Positions 25,439 through 32,491 of a stretch of DNA of 32,491 nucleotides are shown piece by piece. The stretch covers positions 1-32,491 of the forward strand of contig CAYPYW010000026.1 in NCBI GenBank assembly GCA_964415365.1, in the 5' to 3' direction. The notes beneath the pieces were generated by a model, which saw nothing but the letters and a program-made list of their open reading frames with translations, had not been told where the DNA came from and made no database searches. The DNA is from Hydromicrobium sp964415365. Lineage in GTDB: Bacteria; Actinomycetota; Humimicrobiia; Humimicrobiales; Humimicrobiaceae. Each line of letters begins with the position of its first letter. Positions within the stretch are counted from its first letter, which is position 1. The translations under genes were made by a program, and so were the position numbers.

Positions 25439-26893
25439 TCCGCTACTTTCATTTCTTTCCGCTAGCAGGCCCCAGGGTTTTTCCCACTGCAACAGCACTT
25501 TCTTATCCAGCAGGTGGCGGTTCGTTCCAATTTTTTCCATAAAAGATTTTATTTCATAATAATCTTTTGAAGAAGCAAGCTTTTCTGCGTGGTGAGCATC
25601 ATTTATCCATTCCCGCAGTGGTTCAATCCAACTGTTTGTCTTTTTCCCAAAACCTTTCTTCTTTTGTAGTAGACCTGTTTTTGTCTTTATTAGTTCATTC
25701 TTTTTATTAAGATATGTTTCCTTATCTATTAAATCATCTAAAAAAGCATTAATAAGTTTATCTAATCTTTCTTCAACCTCAGTAATTTTATTTGATAGAT
25801 TTTGGGAAAAAGTATGCGAAGACTTATAATTATCTTTTTCCCATATGTTAACTTGGGCTAACATTTTTTCTTTTAAGTCTTCGCACAAAGCGACTTTTTG
25901 AAGCCTCTTCTTTAACTGACCTGTAAGTAAATCTTCTCTTAGATATGATTGAGAGCATATACCTAGTTTTTTTGTGCATCTATAATATCTGTATAAACCG
26001 CCATTACCCTTAGCAAATTGGGCAGTAATAGACGCGCCACATTCCCCACATTTTAGTAGTCCTATAAATGGGAAGTTATGTTTCACTTTGCTTTTTCTTG
26101 GTCTTGATCTTTCTTTTAGTACTTTTTGAACAGCTTCAAAAGTCGCTTTGGAAACAATTGGACTGAAGTTTCCAATATATGACTCACCACTGCGGGATAT
26201 TATACCGATATATACTGGATTAGTAAGTATCTTTTTTATAGCTGATTTAGATAGTATTGTTCCGTTCTTGCTCACCACGCCCCAAAAACTAAGGCGTTCT
26301 CTTAAACTCTCTAAGTTGTGAGTACCTTCAGCAAATTCTTCAAATGCTTTCTTTATTATTTTTGATTTTATTCTGTCCAGTTCTATATTTTTAGTCCTAA
26401 GATTATTTATATATCCTATAGGAGCATATCCTGGATATTCTCCGCGCCTTAGTTTTTGGCGAATCCCGCGCTTTACATTTTGGCTTAGATTATCTGAGTA
26501 GTATTTACTTTGTCCAAAGGCAACCTGAAGCATAAATAGCCCCTGAGGTGTTGGTTCAAACCAGAATGTTGGAAAGCGTAGAGATACTATTTTTCCTATA
26601 TCTATTAGGTATATTATTTGTCCTCCATCTACTGAATTTCTTGCAAGTCTATCTGGATGCCAGGATAGAAGGCCTACTGGCTCTTTGCTTCCATGTATCT
26701 TTTCTATCATATTATTGAAAACTTTTCTTCCTGGCTTCTTTGCGCTTTTACTCTCAATAAATTTTTCTGTTATTTGCAATCCTTCCTTTTTAGCATATTC
26801 ATTAATTTCAACAAGTTGAGCCTCAATAGACATTACCTGTAGCTCTTCATCTTCTGTACTTTTTCTTACATAAAGAAAATATTTAATGTTCAC
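25376..26893 (-). CDS. Large serine recombinase at tRNA-Gln
   Basis: 505 residues. The resolvase domain (1-150) has YVRKSTEDEE with nucleophile Ser12, and SWHPDRLARN. The recombinase domain spans about 155-265. A zinc ribbon follows (C282, C285, C306, C313), then a coiled coil near 365-415. The start is GTG at 26893 with GGAGGT upstream. The last 17 or so residues (GREDSNPRSTVQSRMSYL) are the antisense translation of the tRNA, so the native C-terminus has been replaced. A copy with another ending lies inverted at 27067-27210. This fits site-specific integration into the tRNA 3' end. Confidence 0.93.
   Translation of the reverse strand: MNIKYFLYVRKSTEDEELQVMSIEAQLVEINEYAKKEGLQITEKFIESKSAKKPGRKVFNNMIEKIHGSKEPVGLLSWHPDRLARNSVDGGQIIYLIDIGKIVSLRFPTFWFEPTPQGLFMLQVAFGQSKYYSDNLSQNVKRGIRQKLRRGEYPGYAPIGYINNLRTKNIELDRIKSKIIKKAFEEFAEGTHNLESLRERLSFWGVVSKNGTILSKSAIKKILTNPVYIGIISRSGESYIGNFSPIVSKATFEAVQKVLKERSRPRKSKVKHNFPFIGLLKCGECGASITAQFAKGNGGLYRYYRCTKKLGICSQSYLREDLLTGQLKKRLQKVALCEDLKEKMLAQVNIWEKDNYKSSHTFSQNLSNKITEVEERLDKLINAFLDDLIDKETYLNKKNELIKTKTGLLQKKKGFGKKTNSWIEPLREWINDAHHAEKLASSKDYYEIKSFMEKIGTNRHLLDKKVLLQWEKPWGLLAERNESSGWLGREDSNPRSTVQSRMSYL
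25433..25525 (+). repeat. 93-bp inverted repeat, left copy (tRNA end plus recombinase 3' end)
   Basis: Its reverse complement is found at 27067-27159 with two mismatches in 93 bp (25504 and 25515). It starts with the last six bases of the tRNA gene and covers the last 29 or so native recombinase codons. Confidence 0.95.
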
Positions 26894-27066
26894 AACGTTA
26901 CCTCCATTATTAAAAATTTTGTCTTGTTAATCACTATAGTATAAAGCGCGGGATTTTATAAAACTTGCTTCTTTTTTTACCTCTGGTAAAAGTGGAAAAA
27001 ATGGATAGCAAAAGTATGTACTAATGTATTTATAAAAGTTACTTTTGCTTAGAGTGCTTTGCACCC

Positions 27067-27159
27067 ACGAACCGCCGCCTGCTGGACAAGAAAGTGCTGT
27101 TGCAGTGGGAAAAACCCTGGGGCCTGCTAGCGGAAAGAAATGAAAGTAGCGGATGGCTG
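27067..27159 (-). repeat. 93-bp inverted repeat, right copy
   Basis: Inverted partner of 25433-25525, 91 of 93 identical. Together they bracket the recombinase gene, so an inversion between them would flip the gene and exchange its 3' end. Confidence 0.95.
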
Positions 27160-27210
27160 CAACTATTAGACGTAGCTCGAACCTATTTTGAAAAAAAATT
27201 TCTTCTTTAA
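27067..27210 (+). pseudogene. Detached recombinase C-terminal coding end
   Basis: Reads TNRRLLDKKVLLQWEKPWG and so on, the same as the recombinase C-terminus, then continues QLLDVARTYFEKKFLL to a stop at 27208-27210. This is probably the native ending. It has no start or N-terminal part here and would be joined to the recombinase if the segment at 25526-27066 were inverted. Confidence 0.8.
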
Positions 27211-27227
27211 AAGTTAAAAAAATCATG

Positions 27228-27332
27228 AAATTTAACGCAATTCATTAATAAAATCAGCAGGCAGGCAAAAATTCCTTCCCCCAGATCCCCTTCCTTTTTG
27301 TTTGCCTGCTTGGTGAACTTAAAAAGCCTTAA
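27228..27332 (+). repeat. 105-bp inverted repeat, left copy, itself a hairpin
   Basis: Matches the reverse complement of 32335-32438 with three substitutions and one 1-bp indel. Within it 27257-27271 pairs with 27295-27309 (15-bp stem), leaving a C-rich loop on this strand. Confidence 0.93.
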
Positions 27333-27529
27333 GTTAAATAACAATATACATGAGAAAAGATAAAGGAGGAAAATTATACTTTTTCTACCTTTCTTATGCA
27401 CATCTAGTAGAGTGGTGTTTCTGTTATTTCTGTTGACCGATAGGATTAGATTTTATAATATGATTACAATAATAATTATTGGATTATATAAAAGTTAATA
27501 TATCTTAATACTAATATTATAATACTACA
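27333..27529. other. AT-rich gap upstream of the XRE gene
   Basis: Together with the repeat and the recombinase remnant this makes about 640 bp without an intact gene (26894-27529). Nothing further is seen except AT-rich sequence likely to hold the XRE promoter. Confidence 0.5.
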
Positions 27530-27742
27530 GTGTCAAATAAAATTTCACCAATAGCAAAGAATATAAAAAGGTTAAGAAAGGAAAAGGGTTTATCACAAGA
27601 TAGGCTTTCAAAATTTGCTGATATTTCACATAATACTATTATTAAAATTGAATCAGGAGCAATAAAGAGCCCTACAATAGATACTGTACAAAAAATTGCG
27701 AAAGCTCTTGGGGTTAGTTTAGATGATTTAGTAAAAAATTAA
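27530..27742 (+). CDS. XRE-family HTH regulator
   Basis: 70 residues, a single HTH_3 domain: IAKNIKRLRKEKGLSQDRLSKFADISHNTIIKIESG, then KSPTIDTVQKIAKALGVSLDDLV. Start is GTG at 27530. Such minimal Cro/C1-like proteins control mobile elements. It is the first gene inside the left inverted repeat. Confidence 0.9.
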   Translation: MSNKISPIAKNIKRLRKEKGLSQDRLSKFADISHNTIIKIESGAIKSPTIDTVQKIAKALGVSLDDLVKN

Positions 27743-27770
27743 CTATAACAAAAAATATAAGGATAATTAA

Positions 27771-27914
27771 ATGCAAGAAATAGAAAATTTTAAAAGTGAA
27801 ATAAAAGCAAATATTGATACTCCCTGGTAGCAAAGGTCTTTGCTTTTATTCACAGTAATAGGGGTTTTTTATGCTTGTAGTATTGCTTTATATTTTGGGG
27901 TTTCTTTTACTTAA
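27771..27914 (+). pseudogene. Small membrane protein gene with in-frame TAG
   Basis: ATG at 27771 follows AAGGA at good distance. The frame reads MQEIENFKSEIKANIDTPW, then TAG at 27828-27830, then QRSLLLFTVIGVFYACSIAL and on to TAA at 27912. The part after the TAG is a clear membrane helix. Other genes here end in TAG, so recoding is unlikely and this is probably a nonsense mutation. Confidence 0.5.
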
Positions 27915-28106
27915 CTCTTTTGCGGTATATGAATACTTTATTAGAAAAAAAGGAGCGTGAGTCACAATAACAAGGTAAAAGGATTGGAAGAGAGAATTGA
28001 AAAACTGGGAAAAAAGAAGATGATCAAGTGCAACATAATATAACCTACAGCAATGCTAAGATAAGGAAATTATATAAATTAATATTTATATCAGGGGTAT
28101 ATAGGA
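27915..28106 (+). other. Degraded coding remnants before the lipoprotein gene
   Basis: Fragments such as MNTLLEKKERESQ (from about 27929) and, in another frame, KVKGLEERIEKLGKKK read like pieces of a coiled-coil protein broken by a frameshift. No intact gene. Confidence 0.35.
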
Positions 28107-29206
28107 ATGCAAAAAGATAAACTAAAACAGATATTAATCTATGTAATTCCGTTTATGGCCTTTATTGTTATATTTGGATTTGCCTTAGCCTGTGGTACAA
28201 GTCCAGGAGAGGCAATAGAAAGTACAGAAAAGGAAATAAAGAAAGAGATAAAAGAGGAAGAAGTTGGGTTGAAGAGGCAAAAGTTACCGTAGAAAATATA
28301 AAAGCTAAAGGGAATTATATTCCTTTAGGGGAGTCTGTAGAATACGATGGCATAAAGGTAAGTGTTAATGATTGTGAAGCTGCATATTCTTATGAAGATA
28401 AATATTCTGGAATAAACTACCCAGAAGAGGGAGCTAAATTTGTGTGGATTTATGTTAAGGCTGAAAATGTAGGCAAGCAAGAAAAATATTTACCTGACTC
28501 TATGTACTTTTATATCCTATACATAGATAGCTTTATAAAAACTGAGAATATTAGTGGATATTCAGTCTCATTAGGTAAAGAAAAGGGTTACTACTCTGAA
28601 AGTGTTATGCCGGGTGTATCCAAGGAAGGTTGGCTAACGTATGAAGTTCCCAAAGACGCAAAAGCAGGTGATATGTTGATTGCTTTGGAATACGATTATG
28701 ATAAATACTACTACTGGGAAGTTCTAGAGATAGAAAAAATGACTCAGCTGGAAGCTGAAAACAAAGAAGAAGAGCAAGTAAAAGAAATACCTCTTGCTTT
28801 AGGACAAGTAGTAGAGTATGAAGGGCTTAGGACCAGTGTCATTAAATATGAATTTGCAGAATGGATAAAAACTGATTCCGAGCCTTTATACCAAGAAGAA
28901 GGAGCAATATTTTTCTGGATATATGTAAAAGCTGAAAATATTGGAGAAGTTCAAGAAGAATTACCTGGTCCTTATGATTTTTATATTTTATACAAGGAAA
29001 CTGAAATTGAATATGAATTTTGGAATGCTGGCTATTCTATTGACCACCAGTTATATTCTCATGAATATGTTTATCCAGGAGTAAGTAAAAAGGGATGGAT
29101 TTTATATGACCTTCCTTCACAAGCTAAAGTAGAGGATATTGTGGTAAAGCTTTACGATAGCAGAATTTCTCCTAATGGTGAGTATATTTGGAAGTTAGGA
29201 AAGTAG
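28107..29206 (+). pseudogene. Lipoprotein with two DUF4352-like domains, broken by one frameshift
   Basis: The 5' frame (28107-28292) encodes a signal peptide with lipobox FALAC-G and a charged linker. The 3' frame continues from about 28268 as VEEAKVTVENIKAKGNYIP to a stop at 29206. Adding one G to the GGG run at 28266-28268 would join them into a protein of about 366 residues. The mature part has two repeats of an Ig-like DUF4352 pattern: G-x-VEYxG ... EEGAxFxWIYVKAENxG ... PGVSKxGW. It would be anchored to the outer face of the membrane. Either a true disabling deletion, phase variation at the G run, or a sequencing error. Paralogous to the next gene. Confidence 0.75.
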
Positions 29207-29239
29207 AAAAGATTTAAAGTTACATAGAAAGGTATAAAA

Positions 29240-29923
29240 ATGAATAAACCTACTAAATGGTCACTTATAGGTTTAGGAATATTTGTATTGGTAGTAATTG
29301 TGGCTGTAAGTATTTTCTTTATCTCTTCAGCAGTAGTAGCAGCTGCTATGGAAGGGTTTTCTAATACAATAGTAGAGCAGGTTAAAAAAGAAATTCCTGA
29401 AGCATTAACAGAGCCGGAAATAAGAGAAATAATAAGAGAAGAGATAGCAGAAGTACAAAATAAAGAGGAGGTAGCTTCAGATGAGGCTCCCTTAGAGGAA
29501 GAGAAAGAGATAACAGGTGAAGAGGGAATAAGTGAAGAGTTGGAGACTGGTCAGGAATTTATTTATCAAGGTAGGAAGATAATATTAACAAAGTATGAGA
29601 TTGTGGAAACTAACATAGATAAAAACCTGCTATGGGTATACCTCTATGTAGAAAATATTGGCAATGTACCTCATGAGCATATCAATGATTGTGATTTTAT
29701 TATCTATCATAAAGGAAGAAAGGCAGAGCCTCTTTTTGGAGGATTTGGTCCTGAAGAGGGAAGGAAAGGGTATGATATAGGAAGTTATGATAAGCTTTAT
29801 CCGGGTGAGGTATGCGAAGGTTGGATTAGTAACTACATTTCTACAGGCTGGAAAGCAGAAGACATAGAGATACGTTTTGAACCTCTGTTTGGTGGAACAG
29901 AATGTATTTGGAAATTGAAATGA
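29240..29923 (+). CDS. Membrane-anchored DUF4352-like protein
   Basis: 227 residues: a membrane helix at about 8-35, an acidic linker (about 45-100) rich in Glu, then one DUF4352-like domain: GQEFIYQGRKIILTKYEI, LLWVYLYVENIGNV, LYPGEVCEGWISNY and IWKLK. It shares the domain and its IWKL ending with the frameshifted lipoprotein upstream, 33 bp away, so the pair arose by duplication. AGAAAGG precedes the ATG. It likely faces outside the cell; partner unknown. Confidence 0.8.
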   Translation: MNKPTKWSLIGLGIFVLVVIVAVSIFFISSAVVAAAMEGFSNTIVEQVKKEIPEALTEPEIREIIREEIAEVQNKEEVASDEAPLEEEKEITGEEGISEELETGQEFIYQGRKIILTKYEIVETNIDKNLLWVYLYVENIGNVPHEHINDCDFIIYHKGRKAEPLFGGFGPEEGRKGYDIGSYDKLYPGEVCEGWISNYISTGWKAEDIEIRFEPLFGGTECIWKLK

Positions 29924-29985
29924 GCGGAAATATTTAGAGGTTGCTTTAAGATAAAGGCCCCTTTTCGAAGTCTATAAAAAAGGAA

Positions 29986-30321
29986 TTGCAAAACCATTGC
30001 TTAAGAAGATGGTTAAACTATGTCATACACCGCGAAAACAGGGAAGAAGTAGATCCAGAGTTCGTGGAAAAACAAAGGTGGGAAATAATGGTAAAGATTA
30101 GGTCTATTGAAAAAATTGTTATGAGACAAGTAAGAGGTTCTTTAGAAGCTTTCTTAGATAACAAGAAAAATTTAAATTGGATAAAAGGAATAATAGAGAA
30201 ATCAGGAGTATTGTGTTATCAGGGAATGCTTAAAGAGATATTTGATAGATTGAGAGGAAATAATACATTATCGCGATATAAAGAAATTTTAGAGGAATGC
30301 AAAAAAGAAAAATGGTTATGA
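29986..30321 (+). CDS. Hypothetical protein, helical and basic
   Basis: 111 residues, mostly helical and Lys/Arg/Glu-rich (IRSIEKIVMRQVRGSLEAFL). I recognise no family. The start is TTG at 29986 after AAAAGGA; an ATG at 30088 would give a shorter protein. Its end overlaps the homing endonuclease by 25 bp in another frame. Confidence 0.4.
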   Translation: MQNHCLRRWLNYVIHRENREEVDPEFVEKQRWEIMVKIRSIEKIVMRQVRGSLEAFLDNKKNLNWIKGIIEKSGVLCYQGMLKEIFDRLRGNNTLSRYKEILEECKKEKWL

Positions 30322-31790
30322 AAATAAGTAGGCGTTTTTGGATGGATAAAGAGAAAGAAATAGCTCTTCAGATGAGGGATGAAGGCTTTACTAATACTGA
30401 AATTTCTGTAAGGATTAATCGTTCAAAATCTTCTATAAGTCATTTTTTCTCTAGAAATAGTTTAACTCTTAGTAAAGCAGAAAGAGTAAATAGAAGAATA
30501 GAAGCAGTAAAAGAGAAAAGGATAAAAGAAGTTAGAAAAATAGTACATAATTTAAGATACGATGAAAACCTTGGTTATATAATTGGTGCTTTATATGGAG
30601 ATGGATGTCTTCAGTTAGGTAGCAAAAATGGCAAGATAGATTTAACTGTTAAAAATGAAACATTTGCCAAGGCTTATCAACAAAAGTTTATAAAGTGTTT
30701 TCATATCATTCCCAAATTTCACAAACGTACGTATTCTAGTTCTGGTACAATATATAGCATCACTTGTTATAAGAAATATTTTGTCATTTGGCTTAATGAT
30801 AATTTTGGACCTTTTGGAGAAAAAAAGTGGCATATTAACGTAGAGAAATTTTTAAACTACGGTGAACAGTTCCGTAAGGGTTTCATTAAAGGCTTCTTTG
30901 ATGCAGAAGGTTCTATTGGAAAAGAGAGAACACCTTTGAAAAGTATTCAACTTGTATCTTGTAATAAAACAGGACTAGTTGAATTTGGCGCATTATTAGC
31001 AACATTTGGTTTTGGACCTAAAATATTTTCAAAGAATAAAGATGCAAAATGGGAATTGTGTCTTTCTAAAAGGCAAAGCCAATTGTTTGCTATAATAATC
31101 GGATCAGAAATAGATTATAAGAAGAGACGTTTAAGTAAACTTATGAATATGCGTTTGTCTAAAAGTGGTTGGACTAAACAGGAAGATAAGGTTATTAATG
31201 AAATAGCCCTTAAAGGAAAATCTGCTTTTGAAGTAGCAAAAGTTTTAGGGAGAGATAAAGATGCTGTATATCATAGAGCTAAAAAGTTAGGTATAAGATT
31301 TAAGTCTAAGGATAAATGGACAAAAGAAAAAGTAGTGGATATGTTAAAGGAAATGTATAGAAGAGGTATAGATTTGTCTCCATCCAATATCAGGCGTTCA
31401 TATGGAAAATTAAGAGGAGCTTGTGAAGGTTATTTTGGTTCTATGGATAAGGCTCTAAAGGCTGCTGGAATTCCTGATAATGTTTTAAAACGAGCTCGAA
31501 AAGCACCACCTAAAGGGAAATTAGAACAGCTTTATTTAAACGAAAGACTTTCGTCAAAAAAGATAGGCTGTTGGTACGGAGTTTCAAATAAAGTCGTTTT
31601 AAGGTGGCTAAAAGAATGTAATATTCCAATAAGGTCTCCATATGATAAAAAGATTTCAGATGAAATAAGGCCAAAGGTTGTACGAATGTACTTATCTGGA
31701 ATGTCTCGAGATGAAATTGGTAAAATTTTTGGTTGTGGAAGAGAAACGATTAGAAAAGAGTTGGTTAGGGTAGGAGTTTTGGGCAAATAA
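30297..31790 (+). CDS. LAGLIDADG homing endonuclease with multiple HTH units
   Basis: 497 residues. Two LAGLIDADG motifs, GYIIGALYGDG (93-103, D102) and FIKGFFDAEGS (196-206, E204), mark a monomeric two-repeat endonuclease. An N-terminal HTH lies at about 20-53. After the nuclease come a Myb/SANT-like unit (about 293-335), a homing-endonuclease-associated repeat (about 340-392) and two more HTH units (about 418-450 and 458-492). The acidic catalytic residues are kept. ATG at 30297 is the longest start; ATG at 30312 or 30318 is possible. No intein or intron signs are seen, so it is free-standing. Confidence 0.88.
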   Translation: MQKRKMVMKISRRFWMDKEKEIALQMRDEGFTNTEISVRINRSKSSISHFFSRNSLTLSKAERVNRRIEAVKEKRIKEVRKIVHNLRYDENLGYIIGALYGDGCLQLGSKNGKIDLTVKNETFAKAYQQKFIKCFHIIPKFHKRTYSSSGTIYSITCYKKYFVIWLNDNFGPFGEKKWHINVEKFLNYGEQFRKGFIKGFFDAEGSIGKERTPLKSIQLVSCNKTGLVEFGALLATFGFGPKIFSKNKDAKWELCLSKRQSQLFAIIIGSEIDYKKRRLSKLMNMRLSKSGWTKQEDKVINEIALKGKSAFEVAKVLGRDKDAVYHRAKKLGIRFKSKDKWTKEKVVDMLKEMYRRGIDLSPSNIRRSYGKLRGACEGYFGSMDKALKAAGIPDNVLKRARKAPPKGKLEQLYLNERLSSKKIGCWYGVSNKVVLRWLKECNIPIRSPYDKKISDEIRPKVVRMYLSGMSRDEIGKIFGCGRETIRKELVRVGVLGK

Positions 31791-32334
31791 AGAAAAACCT
31801 CTTTAAATAGTTATTTGGTGATGAAAATGATAAAGAAGAATTCAGATGCGAGATTTGCAATAGTAGAATATCTAAAGAGGATACGAAGAATTTAATGGTT
31901 TATGTCAGTGGTGCAGATATGATACAAAGTAAAAGAGTTTTTCTTTGCTGCTAGGATTTCCTAAACCTTTTTAAAAATTAATCTTAGATAGAAAAAGAGA
32001 AAATCAAATTTGCTTTCAGCTTGGAACTTCAGATACACAAACTGTTGGATGATATACCCCAATAAAGAAGAGGTTTATATATTCTTCTGAAGATAGAAAC
32101 CTTTAATATGCAAAAGATTTATTTACAAAAGAAAAAATAATCTGGAAAGATGAAGAACAAGAGAAATTAAAAGGAATAAGTAGATCGTATAAGATAGGGA
32201 AAGTTCCAAAAATAAATAAAGTAATTATAAGAGATAGAAATAGTAATATTGCCAAGAAAGACCTAATCATAAGAACTATGACGCAAAAAAAGACTCAAAC
32301 TTAGACAACTTGTGCAAACTAGCACACAAAAAAG
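31791..32334 (+). other. Decayed region after the homing endonuclease
   Basis: No intact gene. An open frame without start at 31811-31954 reads EEFRCEICNSRISKED with a CxxC pair and ends LCC. A second at about 32108-32304 contains IIWKDEEQEKLKGISRSYK and KVIIRDRNSNIAKK. They look like remnants of one or more lost genes. Confidence 0.45.
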
Positions 32335-32438
32335 TTAAAGCTTTTTAAGTTCACCATGCAGGCAAGCAAAAAGGAAGGGGTCTGGGGGAAGGAATTTTTG
32401 CCTGCCTGCTGATTTTATTAATGAATTGCGTTAAATTT
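32335..32438 (-). repeat. 105-bp-type inverted repeat, right copy, itself a hairpin
   Basis: Partner of 27228-27332. The stem 32358-32372 pairs with 32395-32409; on the plus strand the loop is G-rich (GGAAGGGGTCTGGGGG), with four G runs that might form a G-quadruplex. Confidence 0.93.
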
Positions 32439-32491
32439 GAGTCTGTAAATAATTTTGTGTAAACCTCCAAACTGACTTAAAATAATAAAAA
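32439..32491. other. Possible terminal repeat of an IS256-type insertion sequence
   Basis: GAGTCTGTAAATAATTTTGT followed by GTAAACC resembles IS256/mutator-family ends and starts exactly where the 105-bp repeat stops. The rest of the element would lie outside the window. Confidence 0.3.

Larger units (their letters stand above)
27228..32438. mobile_element. 5.2-kb accessory unit bounded by long inverted repeats
   Basis: Bounded by inverted repeats at 27228-27332 and 32335-32438. The interior is more AT-rich than the core genes and carries an XRE regulator, degraded small genes, DUF4352-like surface proteins and a homing endonuclease. No transposase of its own is seen. It may be a passenger of the adjacent recombinase element or a decayed transposon. 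Confidence 0.65.

Noticed and set aside
26927..27401. Minus-strand open frames upstream of the recombinase
   Set aside because: They run through the inverted repeats and the recombinase remnant and show no protein-like pattern.
27771..27914. Reassignment of TAG to an amino acid
   Set aside because: Several neighbouring intact genes, including iscU, the zinc ribbon and tusA, end in TAG.

Overview
The window is AT-rich bacterial DNA, probably from an anaerobic, peptidoglycan-bearing, low-GC lineage. A class A penicillin-binding protein with a PASTA domain, a tRNA gene with encoded CCA, fermentative sugar genes and a complex I-like cluster without an NADH module all fit an uncultured fermenter, for example Atribacterota or a clostridial relative. 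No 16S or ribosomal protein gene is present, so the lineage is a guess.

Positions 1-6036 (minus strand) form a carbohydrate locus. It holds a sorbose-1-phosphate-reductase-like dehydrogenase cut by the window edge, a PHP-domain protein, a short-chain dehydrogenase with an aldolase-derived N-terminus, a DeoR regulator and a rhamnulokinase-family kinase. A 150-bp hairpin element (2037-2186) sits inside it. Positions 6249-7816 (plus) encode an overlapping pair, a metallophosphoesterase and a ParB-like protein. Position 7857-8627 (minus) is a membrane-anchored DUF1287-like protein. Positions 8664-14785 (minus) are an eight-gene complex I-like operon (A-B-CD-H-I-J-K-N). Its Fe-S ligands are kept, but by eye alignment most proton-path and quinone-site residues are lost. 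Positions 14922-18567 (minus) encode a GH94 phosphorylase and a glycerate kinase.

Positions 18939-25438 (mostly plus) are core genes: PBP1A, GltX, a small RHH protein on the opposite strand, then a sulfur cluster (IscS-like protein, IscU, zinc-ribbon protein, TusA) and tRNA-Gln(CUG). The IscS-like protein has Gln in place of the PLP-binding Lys but keeps the catalytic Cys.

From the 3' end of tRNA-Gln (25433) onward the DNA is a mobile or accessory region. A large serine recombinase runs back into the tRNA and is flanked by 93-bp inverted repeats made of its own 3' end, so the segment looks invertible. Next to it lies a 5.2-kb unit bounded by about 105-bp inverted repeats, each of which can fold into a G/C-rich hairpin. 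This unit carries an XRE regulator, decayed small genes, DUF4352-like lipoprotein/membrane proteins (one frameshifted) and a LAGLIDADG homing endonuclease with several HTH units. The window ends in what looks like the terminal repeat of another insertion sequence.

The strongest leads are the residue-stripped complex I-like operon, the Lys-less IscS with its sulfur partners, and the recombinase cassette flanked by copies of its own 3' end. All alignments were made by eye and from memory of the families.
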